Assembly: GCA_019614645.1 (NCBI GenBank)
Contig: JABWDB010000005.1
Location: forward strand, 17,535,001-17,599,000
Origin: Stratiolaelaps scimitus
Taxonomy: Eukaryota; Arthropoda; Arachnida; Mesostigmata; Laelapidae
Direction: 5' to 3'
Length of the DNA stretch: 64,000 bases
Part shown: one piece after another, positions 21,641 to 42,004 of the stretch
Numbering within the stretch: position 1 is the first letter of the stretch
Layout: each line of letters begins with the position of its first letter
Translations under genes and position numbers: made by a program
The notes under the pieces: model-generated
What the model was told of the DNA's origin: nothing
Seen by the model: only the letters and a program-made list of their open reading frames with translations
The model's database searches: none

Positions 21641-24400
21641 AGCAGAACGCTAGAGCGTGTGAGAGAGCTGGCCGTATAAGTGTGTGTGAGTGTAGATCGG
21701 ATACGAGACAAGAAACCTGAGAGAAAACACCGGAACACGGAGGAAACGTGTGAACAAAGAATAGCAGCGACAGTGTACTAGTGGCAGGTGAGAAGTTGAT
21801 AACGTTATTAACGTGAATGGGTCTGTTGGGCATGATTGTGGGCTAACGAGTTGTCGAAGGTTGAGGTGGTAGCCGGAGCTCGGCAAATAAATATTGTAAT
21901 AATAGTGAGAGCAGCAGCAGCAGGATGAGAGTCAGAACGGTATTGTTAGGATTGACTGTACAAATGAGCATAAATCCTTTAATGTCCCCGTTCAAATGAG
22001 AGCTACGTGAAAATGAAAAAATAATAAGAACAACCCAGGCTATTTCTGTTACGGGTTCGATGTTTTTGCTCGATTTCGCTCGTACGACTCGATCGCTATA
22101 ATGTAAAGTTTCCCTCCGAAATTCATTGGTCGAACACGATCCGCGTGTCAAACGTCAACGGCGGAAGATAGGCCATGGGGTAGAACTTACCCTTGAGCAC
22201 AAAGTAAATTTTGTGTGAAGTTGCTATGCCATGCTATCTGCACTGACAGCATAGACAGAAAGGGATGGAGAGAGAGAGAGAGAGAGAGAAAGGCAGTCAT
22301 CGCATTCAGCAAATTTTCGAGTTTGTGTTTGATGACGGTGGTTGGGATGATCCGTCAAAAACAAAGGCCAGCAAATCGATAGGCACCGAGCGAGTGACTT
22401 GCGTGTCATTTCGTTGTAACGACCACTTGGACAGCGCCCATATTGTGGTTGTGGGAACGCCGATGACGGGATGTTGTTTTCCGGGCCACCGACGGATTGA
22501 CCAGCATCAGTTCAAACGGCCTGCAAGGAATAGTATGGTACGACGTCCAGAGAATATTAGAGAACGCGATCTGTAAGCCGGGACAAATAGATAATGATAA
22601 TGGTAACTGATTGAGGACAGTTGAAAGATCAGCATAGAAGAATCTAACTCAAATTTGTACAGTGTTCTATCTTAGAGACAAAGCATAGCACTGAGACGAA
22701 GACGACGTGGTCAGGGCAGATGGATCGTATTTATGTATGTGCAAACGCTGTCTGCGCTTTTTGAATTCGTAGACCTTGTAGGTGTAAGTAATGGATTATT
22801 TGATTAAATCGGCAACCAGCCAAGTTGTATGCTATGCTTCAGCGTATGTAAACAGAGATTCATTGAGGTATGGTGCCAATCGGTGTACTCGTAAGTCGTC
22901 GTCTGATCGACGACAAGGTGAAGTGTATCTTTATCGTTGAGGACAAGCTCATTAGGTGACGCCGAACAAAACTTTCTCTCTACGGAGACGAAATGTCCGA
23001 GATATTGCTCGCCTTCGTTAACGAGCGGCTGAGAGCGTCAACCTGTACCGTAGGGACGTCATCGACCGTTTACCGATACGAGATGCATAGCAAAACAAAG
23101 AGAACCTATCCAGGTGGGCTGCGCCACCACCACAATACGAATTGGACACTTTGTTGCATATTCGTTGCTTACGACTGGCTTACTCACATTATGGCGACTA
23201 CCAGCAAATGGCCACTATCAAATAGAACCCAACCGAACGGAACACAGTGTGCGGCTGGGCTTATTTTTCTAAGCGACTCTGAAGGATCCGCCGCGGTCAA
23301 CTGTGCTACAAGCACAGTCAGAAAATTGGACGATTTGTCCTTGATATGACATAAGTGTCAGCCTTGTTATTATAGAAACGACTTCTCGTGGTCGTTCGCT
23401 AGGTGAACTGGCTTGCTCGCTCACTATAGCGTTCCACTGTCCAAACAGATAATGTTAATCAAGACCAAGTGGGTCGGTGTTATTTATTATTGTATTTATA
23501 CAAACTCAAAATTCGAGATATATAATGTGGTAGTTATTTATCATCAGGCTATAATTTTGTTTTTGTTTGTTTGTGTTGGGTTGCTATATATGCAACGCTT
23601 TATTTTCTATCTGTTTTTAGAATACAATATATTTCTATGTGATCTGTCTGTTTGCTGCAAGACGTCGATTGGAACTTAAATGTGTTTCACATAAGCATAT
23701 TAAGTAGGATCCTGGTGGCAAACGAAGCGAGGCCTGTCTGTATGGCCCGAGTGGTGTGGGCTGGCCGGCCCCCCCACATGCTGACCAAGTTTTGATGTCC
23801 CCAAGAACGGTTGACTAATGACCTTTAGACCACGACTCGATAGTGAGCTTAATGTAATTAATAGGGCCATTCATTTATTTTCTCGTGAATGAGCAGTTGT
23901 AGAGCTCTTAGCTATCGCACGAACCACGTTGGATCTAACGAATGTAATTCGTTATGAAATAGAGTAGTAGCCTCTATTGTAGTGTTACTTAAGTGTATAC
24001 TTTTTTCTGTCTACGTGTTAATCTCTCTTTCTACACAGACACACACACATATATCGCATATCAATAAATAAATATCGCATCAGGATACGACCACCGGTTA
24101 TGGATACACGTCACGTTCGACAAGTGGCGGCGGCGGCAGCAGTGTCATCGTTTCTCAATTCCGTTTCCTTCATGCCCCATCTATTGTTGTTTGGATCGAG
24201 TTTGAATTAAGCAAACACCAAACGAACAACGTAAGAAGACATGTGAGGGTGGTTACAATCCGGTGGCAGTTCGACATCGACTTGTTACACCTAACCACCC
24301 ACTGAACCAACAAATCGACCCGAGCAGCAACAGATGTTAGTCACTTTATTATGATGATGATGATTATTATTATAGAAAGAAGTCAACCGGCACAGACATT
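21641..24400. other. Intergenic or 5' intron, no gene recognised
   Basis: This stretch contains a GA microsatellite at 22,268-22,289 and open frames of up to 118 codons (22,993-23,349 +, opening MSEILLAFVNERLRAS). None has a recognised family. It could be first-intron sequence of the kinesin light chain gene. Confidence 0.35.
22268..22289. repeat. (GA)n microsatellite
   Basis: A pure GA run of eleven units. Confidence 0.9.
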
Positions 24401-25100
24401 AGACAGATAAAGTGGCCGCCAGGTCACGGCTGATGGTGATCTGCCAGTTGGCCACACGCTCAGTCAGTCAGTGAGTCGGTCATCCACTGCTCTCTATTCT
24501 GGCCGGCGTCGGCGGGCAGAAGCACGACTCTTCTCGTCGGCAGATACAGAACAGCACACCGCTGTTATCTTCTTCGTTGGCAGCAGCAAAACGCTACCGT
24601 GTTTCGGTTCGGCCTTCTCCTTCTCGGCAGACACTTGGCCACAGTAGCTACGCTAGACGGCTACCACTGTGGAGCACTGGTTAGATGAAGGCAGACCAGG
24701 CCTTAGCAAGCAAGCAAGGAACGAGCAAGCGAACGAAGTTGCGAACACCACCGTGGACATCTGCTGTAGCAACGGCCGCAGCAGCTGCAGCAACAGCAGC
24801 AGCGGCGCCACCGAGGCAACGCTAGCATCTCTGTTACCGTTGTTGACGCCGTCCATGCTCGCCGTGGGCGACCATCGCTGGGATCCGGACAACCAGGCCA
24901 TGCGTTGCCCGAGATTGACGACGTCAAGTCGATCTATGAATAGTATAGTTGTCGTAGTGGTCGCAAGTGGTGTGTACATACAATATGTATGAGTGTTGCT
25001 GACTGACTCGTTGAACTGCTTCTGGTGGTTGAGACTTGGCTGGACGCGGCGCTGGCGCTGAGCGACTTGTGCTTTTCGTCACGACTTGAGTCGATTCGAC
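24401..25100. promoter_or_regulatory. Second GC-rich, CAG-bearing block
   Basis: GC-rich sequence with CAGCAGCTGCAGCAACAGC-type clusters at 24,778-24,806, open in several frames on both strands at once. This is typical of repeat-biased 5' UTR or promoter DNA rather than protein-coding sequence. It may be an alternative first exon region for the kinesin light chain gene, which begins coding 3 kb downstream. Confidence 0.28.
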
Positions 25101-27955
25101 GCGAATGTCGGCGTGTCTCTCTGTCCGTGAAGAGGATCTTCCAAACATGAAACATGATGATGGCCGTGGCGATGGTCGAAAGGCAAAATGAATAATGAAC
25201 GAGTGTAACTTGGGGTTGATGAAGTATGACTTAGAAACGCTCGCAGCGAATGAATTAGCCTGTTTCTGTGTGACACGGGATGACAAGCGATTTTGGACTC
25301 GGGATGATTTCATATAATAGACAATGAATATGCATACGTTCTCCGTTCGTTTGTCTCCATCCAGTATACGGTGTACATGCCGCACAGTCATACGCTGCAC
25401 TATATATAGATATATATATATATATAGAGAAAGAGAGAGACATGATCGGTGTCAGATGTAATTTTTTTATATTTGATTAGTACAGCTTCTCGGCGCTTGT
25501 GTAATCGACGTAATTTAGTCACCTACGATCTTATGAGGCCAACCATTAGGTATGCTAATTTTGTTCTCATGTTCATAACTGTTTGCGAGGCTGCAGCGGA
25601 CGGCTTCTGTCTGGATTCCGTGCTATATTTCGTTAGTAACCGAACGAAATTTGCGGATTAAGATCGCATCGGACTTTGAACGGACTTATGGCGTTTATGC
25701 TTTGCATCGATTGATTCGCATGATTAGATAACCGATGTGTCCGGTTCCCACTACGGACAGAACCTAATTTGGCGGTTTATTGACGAGGCGGCGTGTACCC
25801 TGATGTCGAAGCGTTAATGCGATTAATAAACTGGTTATACTCCCCGTTCAAAACGGGTAGAGAGGGGGAGCCAAGGGGGTTCTCCCCTGTTTCAATCCAT
25901 GATGCAAGTCCCTCTCAAAGCGTGGCGACGTAGGTTCCTTCGTCTCTACAAAACGACGACCAGTTTAATAATGCGACAAAAATGCATTTCTCGGTACTTC
26001 TGAGTGTTTCGATTGCTCTACGACCTTAAGTTGCATGTAGCTGCGCCCTCCCCCGAATATCGCCAATTGGTATCGTTAATGATCTTCCATGCCTGTGCTG
26101 ATTCATCGATTTCTATCGATTTCTTGCATATGTTGTCGATTGATCCTCAAGTGCTGTGTCCTATGGATGTGCTAGCAAGCGCTTGAATTAGGCGTGACAC
26201 CTACCTGGTAATGGGTGTACACGTCTCGGGTCTCGGTAGAGGAATTGAGACATACTCGATACCCGATACATTTGCCAGTTTACGTAGTGAATTGAGGGAT
26301 ATTGTGTCTGATAATAGAACCAAATGATAGATTCGATTTAGCATATTCAGAATGGTGGTATTGCATGCTTGACGTGTAATGCTTGTGCCACACAACAAGC
26401 AAGTCATCTCCTGGGCCAGGCAACGAGAAACTAGCTGGGAATACTAACGTCAAACGTATAAGTACTCCGTTTGAAAACTAGTGCTGATAACGTCTTTGCT
26501 TTGTCGTATACATATTGTCAGATGTATTAGAAATCCGAAATAACAACAATAGAAAAAAAAATCTCCCCTCATGTTATCATCATTAGCAGCAGCGATCCAG
26601 CAGCATCGCGACGCGATTTGGAAGACGATGCTCGAGTCGTCTAGTGTGTCAAATGCTTATGTTGGCCAGTTCGGGTAGTGACAGAGCTTTGCCGGCCTAT
26701 CGTTTGAAGGACCCCACAAGGATTGTTTCGTGTTAAAGGCAAAAATCAACTCAATTAATTATTAAGCTAATGCTTACACCTGCTTATTGTGTCTCTGGGA
26801 TTGGTTAAGTGGATATATGCAAATTGTGTCCTGCGTTGAACTGGTGAATCCAGAATTGTGTATACAGAAGCAACGTTTTTGCACCCCCGTAAAATATCCG
26901 CATATCCCTCATCCTTCCACTTACCTATTCCATGCCGTTCGAACAGCCTACTATTTACTATAATATATACTCGAGGTTCACAGTGCGTCGCCTGCTACGG
27001 ATGCTCTTCGCTGTCAATATTCCATTTTCGATTGATCATCAGCTTGATCTGGCTCGGGCTTGAGTCTCTACCAGGCATTGGGGAACGATCACAATGTTTT
27101 GTGGTCGATTGAACTGGTTTTTCTCAAGAGGCTGTTTCCGTTTCGTGTTATACGCACAGATCCTCTGACCTATGTGGGCGCTGTTCGACCCGAAGAAGGA
27201 TGGCAAAAAAGGCTACTTAGAGCATTGTATCCGGCTCACCGCATCGCTGGCCTTATAGCCGTTGGATCTTATAGCCACGGGTGGCAGTCTATGTGCAAAG
27301 TGTATACTGATAAACTTATTAAATCTGTTGAGAGTTATTTGATGCTATTAGTGTCGATTCCAAGTGCTCCGGGGACTGTCGAAGAGAAATATATATAGAA
27401 TGAGTGTCAAATGTCGTCTAAATTCGACTGCGTTTAGTCTAGCTAGTACAACAGCATAAGCCTACGTAATAGCATAAATGCATGACTGACTCTCAGCAGA
27501 CTGACTAATATGTGTAAATAGTCCAAACTTCTACAAACAGATCGGTTTCGCTCGATCATAAATCGACACCAGCAAATCTTCCTTCTTCTTCTTCTTCTTT
27601 AATATTCGTCCAGACAGGTACTAACACACGCGGATATTAGCTCCGCCATATAGCAACTTCACCGATTGCCATTAGCATTTTCATACATATGCGCATTTGT
27701 CAGGTGACATTATTGTATTATTGAGCGACTTTCGGCGTCATCTCCAACGGATGTGCCACACGAAGTATCAACGAGTAACGGTGATTTTTTTTAAATAACG
27801 TAAGCACAGAATGCCGGCTGTGTCTCGCAGACTCGCATTTCGATCTAGACGGCTAGGGTGTCGATACCGAACCATGAATCGCTAATCATTATAAAATAGT
27901 AATAATACATGAGTAAATACTAACTAATAACCATGATATTGTGATGTTGTTTCAG
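25101..27955. other. Upstream flank/intron of the kinesin light chain gene
   Basis: AT-rich sequence with no supported gene. The longest plus-strand frame (27,060-27,398, 112 codons) has no known family and no splice context. An acceptor at 27,955 (TTGTTTCAG) ends this stretch. Confidence 0.4.
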
Positions 27956-34555
<6,600 letters not shown>

Positions 34556-35784
34556 AGACCTTGGAAATTGCCGCATGCAGCGGTGGAGAGCACTAACTAC
34601 GCTCTATCTATTTGTGTGTTTGATTTCAACAGCAGCAACGACGAAAAAGCAGCAGTGCCGACAGTAACAACAGGAACAAGCGACACTATCAGAAGAGAGA
34701 AGATGGTGTTATTTTCAAGTGTGCGAAAACCTTCGATTCACCCCTGTCGTCCTGGGGGGGCGGGGGGGGTGCGGGGGTGGACAAACCAAATGCAGAATGA
34801 GACGAGGTTGTTGTATCTCTCTTTCTCTCGAGGAAAAAAATTTACAAGAAATATATCGTATGACCTATTCGATCGTAGAACGTCTATGAGTCGCAAATCC
34901 ACAAATCCGGCCCATGCATCGGGTACGCAACTCGAACAAATATGAGAATATGCAGTCTCTGCATCGACTCGCGCGTCGCGATGCGTGCTTTTCCCCTGAA
35001 ACGATTGAATATCAGAGATCGTCAAGTGGCGGATCTCTGACCTGTTCACTTTGGTCAGCTTCGCTAGTGTGTTGTTGTACCGCTGAGGAAAGAACCGGAA
35101 CACGGGAGAAGATGCTCGATGAAAACCACCAGTGGCGGGTATATATGCAGGCCAATAATGATTAGCAATGATAGCTAGACGGTTGAGCACGGGTTGACCC
35201 CGCAACTCCGGGAGAAGTATGCGTATGTGACTATAGAGTACTCCGGGTGGTCAGATGAAATCTGACGGAGAACAAATAGCAAGGGACATCGAATTGTTCC
35301 CGAATATTGTATTGGGCGACTTAGCTTTATTGAGCGACTGGCCGACTACCAGATTTGAGGGAACTCTCAATTCGTGCGAACGGGACGCGGGCTGGATAAA
35401 ACCTATCGACCCACGTCCATGATGGTGACGCTGCGCCACCGAAGCATACGATAGCTACGATTTCCCGATGAAATCCATCGCGCGCGCCGCCCCCTACTGC
35501 ATAGCGAAATTGATCGCCGCCTTAGGCTTTATACGTCATATAATTAATAGTAATAATATTATATATTGCAATCGAAGATTGACAAAAGAATAACCACATG
35601 ACAGTGTTAATGGAGTGTCGTACATAATTCATATATTTATCCCCGAATGATTCTTGTGAAATTAGTACAATCAAATGAGCTGAAATCTTGTCGGACACTG
35701 TCTTGTGTGTGTCGCTTAAATAAGAAGCTCTGTTGTCAGTAAGTGCTCTTTCGATGGATGCCAACACCGCGAATACGTGGACAG

Positions 35785-35818
35785 AGAGAGAGAGAGTGAG
35801 TGAGAGAGAGAGAGAGAG
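35785..35818. repeat. (GA)n microsatellite
   Basis: A GA run with GTGA interruptions. Confidence 0.85.
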
Positions 35819-35972
35819 ATATCCCTATATAACACAGAGTTCCGTGTCTCGATACATACGCGGTGCTTACGCCGACGATACGCGCGGAGTAACGGCGACA
35901 ATTATCGATGAAATATGCATGTTTTCGTTTTTGTGAACGAACCTGATAAGAACCGACAGCTGATTCGATTTG

Positions 35973-36005
35973 ATGATTATTCCCCTGATGAAGGGGAATA
36001 ATCAT
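35973..36005. repeat. Perfect 13-bp-stem hairpin
   Basis: ATGATTATTCCCC at 35,973-35,985 is followed, after a 7-base loop, by its exact complement at 35,993-36,005. A further pair of arms, CGATTTGAT near 35,966-35,974 and ATCAAATCG near 36,090-36,098, encloses this hairpin and a second one (GAGCTGA at 36,055-36,061, TCAGCTC at 36,075-36,081). Together these suggest a small foldback element. Confidence 0.65.
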
Positions 36006-39000
36006 TTCGGGTGAAGGTTTCGGGTCGAACGGCCCCCCGCTGTCAGAGCGCGACGAGCTGAAGGCCTGCCGAGGTCAGCTCGACAAAAAATCAAATCGTA
36101 CGCAGACAACGTGTTACATGGACCGCTGCAGAGGTCTTAAGGTTTTAACAAATTTGAATTGATCAATAATTCACCAACAATAAAAACACACTCGGACACC
36201 GCTAGCACACATCTAAATCAATAAGATATCATCGAGTGTAACCGAGTGAAAACACCGAAGATTATTACCCAAACTTAGAAAATTGAGGAGACGATACCGA
36301 ATGAATGCGTAATGAATGAGCGAGCGATCGATCATAGAAATTATTAAGACATAACAGAAGATGTAGCTGCGTTCTCTGCGTTGCCGATGGCGTCATAATG
36401 ATGCTATCGCTAAAGCTTTCACGGATGGCCGCTGAGGGTAAGCTCCTGTCGCGGTCCAATGCCAGTCCATGTGAACTGTCGCCATTGGGCGAACAAAACC
36501 GGTTGGAAAATAGACTATTCTAATGTATTGTACAGGACGCGGGCAGATAATAATGTTACGATATGCTAGAGATATAGTAACACCTTACGTTGTGTAATCT
36601 CATATATATATATATATATATTGAACGTATGAATAGCGAGATTTCGCAAACAATGACATCCATACACTCAAACCCACCTAACCATTTCACTTGCACCGCC
36701 GTAATCATACCGATATTTGTAGACGGTCAACTTTTAATTAGGTCGAAACGGAGCATAGATGGTGACGACGATAATGATGACGAAAACGCGTAGATTTGCT
36801 ACTCAACAACTCGAAACAATGTACACTCGTCCCAGATGACGAGGTCATTACGGCGATCAATTCATAATAGATGGCGTTATTATATAATTTGGGTTTAACG
36901 ATTCAATGCTTTCGTGGAAATAGTATCCTCTGCTTTCCAGTAGAACAACCACCCTCTTCTGAATGCTAAATGAATTGTGTGTACGTCAAATGGTTGGTTA
37001 TTAACATTAGTATTGTAATTATTATTATTATTGTTATTATTATTATAGAATGAGCGTCAAAAAAGAACAATGACAGCGAATATATGTATGTTACAGATAC
37101 ATACCTTTGTTTTGCTCTATATATTATATATATATATATATGTCGTAATAACGTTATACGATGTAAGGCCGAAAATAAGAGAAACACAAACGCGGCGAGT
37201 AAATGTCGAATGCTACGAAAATAGGGACGAAGTGACATCATCAAGAAATAAGTTACATTCCTCTGTGAAATGTTTCATTCATGCATATGGTATTATTTCT
37301 AATTTTGACTAATACCACGGCTAATATTACTGTTGCTACATAATTTCTGTTGCAATTATTATTCATCATCATCATCATTAATTAATGCTTGTCTTTACCC
37401 TCCTACACTCTTCACCCAATTTCCAATGTCTAGTTAACTCGATTGCATTTCTCTGCGAAATTATATGGTTCATGTTTTAGGGTGAACGCAATACAGCGAG
37501 CGTAGTTTTGGATAAAATTTTCGAGAGGTAACATGTATGCCTGGCCATGTTAACTCTCTCGAGTCCAGGGTTTTTGCTTTTGAAGCCAAGATTCCCGATA
37601 GCCCCGTTCGGAATGATTCTATGAACGGCGCATTGCTAAGTACTTAATGAGCTTCTGTTCAAAAGGCAGTAATAGCACCGACTGGTTAGTGCTGTTAGTG
37701 ACCCCTCGATGCGTTCCGCTGAGAAGGAGAGGGCACTCTTCCTTCCGGCAGGCTGGATAGATAATGGCAGATGAGGGACTCTGTTGTTCACTACGTATTC
37801 TCTCTGTCTCTCTCTCTCTCTATTTCTCTCTCTTATCTTATCAATGTGTCTATTTGCCTATCTCCTTTTATTTTTAACGAAGGATATCAATATAGGTGTT
37901 CAACCGTGAGTGCAGCAATTAAGCACTGATTTTCCACCCAATGGGATTCGCTTGTCGACGGAACCTTCACTATGCTTTACATGCCTGATCTCTCCTCTGT
38001 TGTCTCAGCTCAAGTCGCTTAAGATACTAACACATAACAATATCAGAACAGTGGGTTAAATGGCAACCACAGTCATACGTTCGGCTGATTGTTGTTGTCG
38101 TTGGCACGGGTAGAAATCGGATGTGATAGCTTCGCCCGCATATCGTCTGTGTGTGTCCATTGAATCATCATTTAATTAATTAATCACATCATTTAATCAC
38201 CGACTACTTCTTCAGCTAATGGGCCAAGGGCGAATTTGGTGCTCTTCCGTACAATGAACATCATTTCTGTTCTATATCATTATTATTATTATTATTATAT
38301 ATCATCGTATTTTTTTTTCTATCGCTGCTACTACGCCATATTTATAGTATCTGCTCGATGCGGTTGGCATGGTCTCCTAATTTCCGTCCGCCATTCTATG
38401 CAAGATTGCAGGCTATTTCTCATAACTGGCCATAGTCATCCTCGTCATAGCTAGCATTCGGATTCAGAGGTCATTTTGTGGCTCGCGCCCAAATTCCGCA
38501 TGTCATGGAGGCCTGTGAGCTTGACTTGCTAATTGCGAGGTTCAGATAAGATTTGCTCAGTTATCACCATCGGTGTAGAGGGGGCTCGCTAGTCATCAGT
38601 GAATTCTCCACACGATTTGTGAACAACCATTGGTAATCAGTATTCAGAGTATATTTTAATAATTTTCATTTTAGATATAACGATGACTAAAGCTGATATG
38701 TATAGAATAGAGCGAGAGAAAGAGAGAGAGAGAGAGAGAGATATCAACATAATGGTAATGCAAACAACACGAGCAGTCTAATGCAATACTGACGTTAGAT
38801 AGGAACCATTTATAAGCCTATATAAGACTTTACAAAAAAAGCGCAAAAATAACACACAGACACACATCATATAGTATACTATTTAACTTCTATAACTCGG
38901 TGAGAGCAGATGAAATCAATTATCGATTAATGTTGATCTAATTTTCGTTATGTAGTTGCCCCAATCTACCCACGAACCGTCGTCATACCTTCAATTCTAA

Positions 39001-40169
39001 GTGTTAGACCCAAGGTTCTGCTGAATATATCCTTCGTCTACAACGTAACCCAGTCTTTTGTTGGTGGTTGTTGGTGCTATTGGGTTCATTGTGAACGGAT
39101 GGGATGGGCGTCGACACATTTAGCACAGAATAACGGTTATAATTCAAGTTTTTGTTTTTATTACAATAACATATGGTACATTACAATCATGATAATATCA
39201 CATGAATAATGGTAATAGATCGTGTTAGACGGGGAAACGTAACATCGATGGTCCGAATGATGTCCCTTGATTTACGTAATGTCGACAATAAGAAGTGAAG
39301 ACAGAATCTATCGGACAAGCACAACTTTTGAGCAGGTGAAAGCGAGACGAATAGTAATATAACACAATATGATCACGATGATAATTATAATAATAATGGT
39401 GAATTACTATTACTCAATAGCGAACGGATAACGAACGTGTGTCCATTGAATATGAATGACAATTAATATAATGGAATATTCAACGATTGCGTACACACGG
39501 ATGATTAACAAACAGGAGGGTGGTGAACGTCTCCAGCGAGATTTTTGAGTGGTGACAGAAGCGGCGGGCGTTACACGCAGGTGCCGCAGTGTTACTACGC
39601 ATACTAAACCTAGATAATTACAATAATGGTTAATTTACGAATGAAGACGAAGGTTATGATGGTGATGATAATAATAACGATAATGATGACAATAGCAAAA
39701 AACAAAGCGCAGTAATGAGAAGATCAAAAAGAGAGAAACGGATAGTCATTATGTGATGCTAATATTGAGATGAAATTGAATTACAACATCAGTCTGAGCA
39801 CATTGGGGTACAGATGCTGCCACAGCGCGGTTCGTTGATTATGACGATATCCCGGGGGGGGTAGACACAACGAAGTGGTGGGTAAATACCGACAACTTTC
39901 AACAATTTGGAAACTGAAAACTGCTGCGAAGCAGAGTGAAAAGCTGCTGGGGGTCGGAGAGCTTCAAATGGTGGTGAAGTCACCTACACAATCTGGAGCT
40001 GGTTTACCTTCGCAAGCGGAATAATCTATAACAGACGGACACGCACGAACACACGAGATCATCCCACCAAAACATAATTCCGTTAGTAATGATATCAAGC
40101 GATTTTCTAGATTGTCCATGCTGATAAGGTGTATGTGCTATGAAGATTGTGTACTACTAAAGGTTAAGA

Positions 40170-40238
40170 GCTGAGGCCTGTCAGAACAGGGGAACAGCTG
40201 AGGCCTGTCAGAACAGGGGAACAGCTGAGGCCTGTCAG
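40170..40238. repeat. 27-bp tandem repeat, 2.5 copies
   Basis: The unit GCTGAGGCCTGTCAGAACAG plus GGGAACA occurs at 40,170-40,196 and 40,197-40,223 without change. A partial third copy (GCTGAGGCCTGTCAG) runs to 40,238 and then continues as CTCGAAAAAC. The sequence resembles the hairpin at 36,055-36,090. Confidence 0.85.
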
Positions 40239-41210
40239 CTCGAAAAACAACTATGTACTACGAAGATAAGAGAACACTAATTTTCACTGTTTATTTATTT
40301 GTCGTATGCTAGGCTTGTGGATAATACCTGTAGGCATCAGGCGAAAGGGCAACAATAATACTAATAACATCATTCACGCATGATGAGACAAGCCTAACAT
40401 GAACATTGCGGCGTCAAGCATCTCAGCTGACATGGATTGCTACAACAGTTATATATCGCGGTGTTTTTTCGCTACACGGCGAATGTTCAAGGTGGTCTCG
40501 CATGAGGAAGACGTAGTGAAGAATCGTTATGAACCTGTGGTGGATATGTAAGCCTCTCCTTGAGTTTGCCATGTGCTCACACTGTGTCCTCCGTTTCGTG
40601 TGAAAATCACCCAAATGATATCTTCTGGTTGGGAACGGGACAAGCGTTTCACCGAGCTCTGGTCATTTTTCTGTGTTGATGTTGAGCTCCATTCATACAC
40701 AGGGAGATCAGGCGCGGACAAGCCACCGCGAGACGAAGCGCAAATGATCGTCATTGTCATCTGTACATATTTATTACCAATGATAATGTCATAGCGACAA
40801 ATAGCTGCAGATTCGAGATGAACGGAGACGCAGAGCAGCAATTCGTCATTTCTCTGAAATGAAGATTCAGAGAATACCCACAACCTGGGGGAAATAAAGA
40901 AATTTATGCAACAAAATAGAGAGGGGGGGGGGGTGGAGAGCGTGTACCGGTCCATTGAGAACGGGAGTGGCCAGCACCTGCGTGATCATCGATTCCTTGT
41001 GATCGTCTACGAAAAGAGCACCTCCACCTTCTCCCAGCTTCGTTTGCCCCGTACGGACAACGGACGTTGTGAGCTTTGGCAAATCTTGGGCGGCCACGTT
41101 GGACGTCACGTGCGAAGAGGACAAACAGGAAAATGAGGAGTGAAATATTGTGTACACAGGAAAATCTAGACAAAGAGAATCTGAGATAGTGATAGGCAGA
41201 AAGCGATAGA

Positions 41211-41230
41211 GGGAGAGAGAGAGAGAGAGA
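41211..41230. repeat. (GA)n microsatellite
   Basis: A GA run in the purine-rich plus strand of the convergent gap. Confidence 0.8.
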
Positions 41231-41966
41231 TACGGAAATACTAGCAATGATATATATACAATAATAATAATTATAATGATAAGATAATATTTGCCTAGTG
41301 TTGGTTATGGGAGCCGGAGGGATGTGTTGAGGACATCAGATCGCAAAATGGAAAATACAAAAAAAGAACGGAGAAATAAGCTAAAATCACATATAGAACA
41401 CCACCCAATTGTCATTTCGGAGAAGGCGTGTACGAGCCAGGTTATGGAGATTAGTAGGCCATCCAATATCGAACACACAGGTATGTCTGTAAGCGAGCTC
41501 TCGAAACGGCGAACCAAGTGAGACAACAGTCGGAGATGGATGAATCGAATAACAACCATAACAAACATATAAATGCGAGAACGTGACAACTGTACGACGG
41601 ATATATGAGTTAAATGAAAAGACAACATATGGTAGGATCGATCGGTTGACTTGATTGGGACCTCACGGATGCACACACACATACACACATTTGACTTCTC
41701 TCTATCCATGCGAAATGCAGAGGGTCACATTATTAGCTAATATAGAAAGCAACAACAAATGTATCCAAGAAACACTAAATAATGAGGTTATCTACTAAAT
41801 GATTGGTGGCAGTGATAATGTTGCGGGAACGAGTGTCCCGAAAAATGAAAATGATGACGATGAAAAATACGCTAACAGAGGGAAAATAACAAAAATAAGC
41901 AGAAGCACAACAACATGTACTGAACCCATGTACTGGGACGATGCGAACGTCGCCAATTACACAGGA

Positions 41967-42004
41967 AGAGAGAGAGGGAGAGAGAGAGAGATAGAGAGAG
42001 AGAA
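41967..42004. repeat. (GA)n microsatellite, interrupted
   Basis: A GA-rich run with GGGA and ATAGA interruptions. Confidence 0.8.

Noticed and set aside
22993..23349. 118-codon plus-strand frame
   Set aside because: There is no family similarity and no exon context. Its length is within chance for this composition.
23735..23785. Possible tRNA (TGGCCCGAGTGG resembling box A)
   Set aside because: No box B follows and no cloverleaf can be drawn.
27060..27398. 112-codon plus-strand frame upstream of Klc
   Set aside because: It resembles no known protein and has no splice connection to the Klc exons.
40170..40238. Possible CRISPR-like array
   Set aside because: The units are directly adjacent with no spacers, and this is a eukaryotic genome. 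It is an ordinary tandem repeat.
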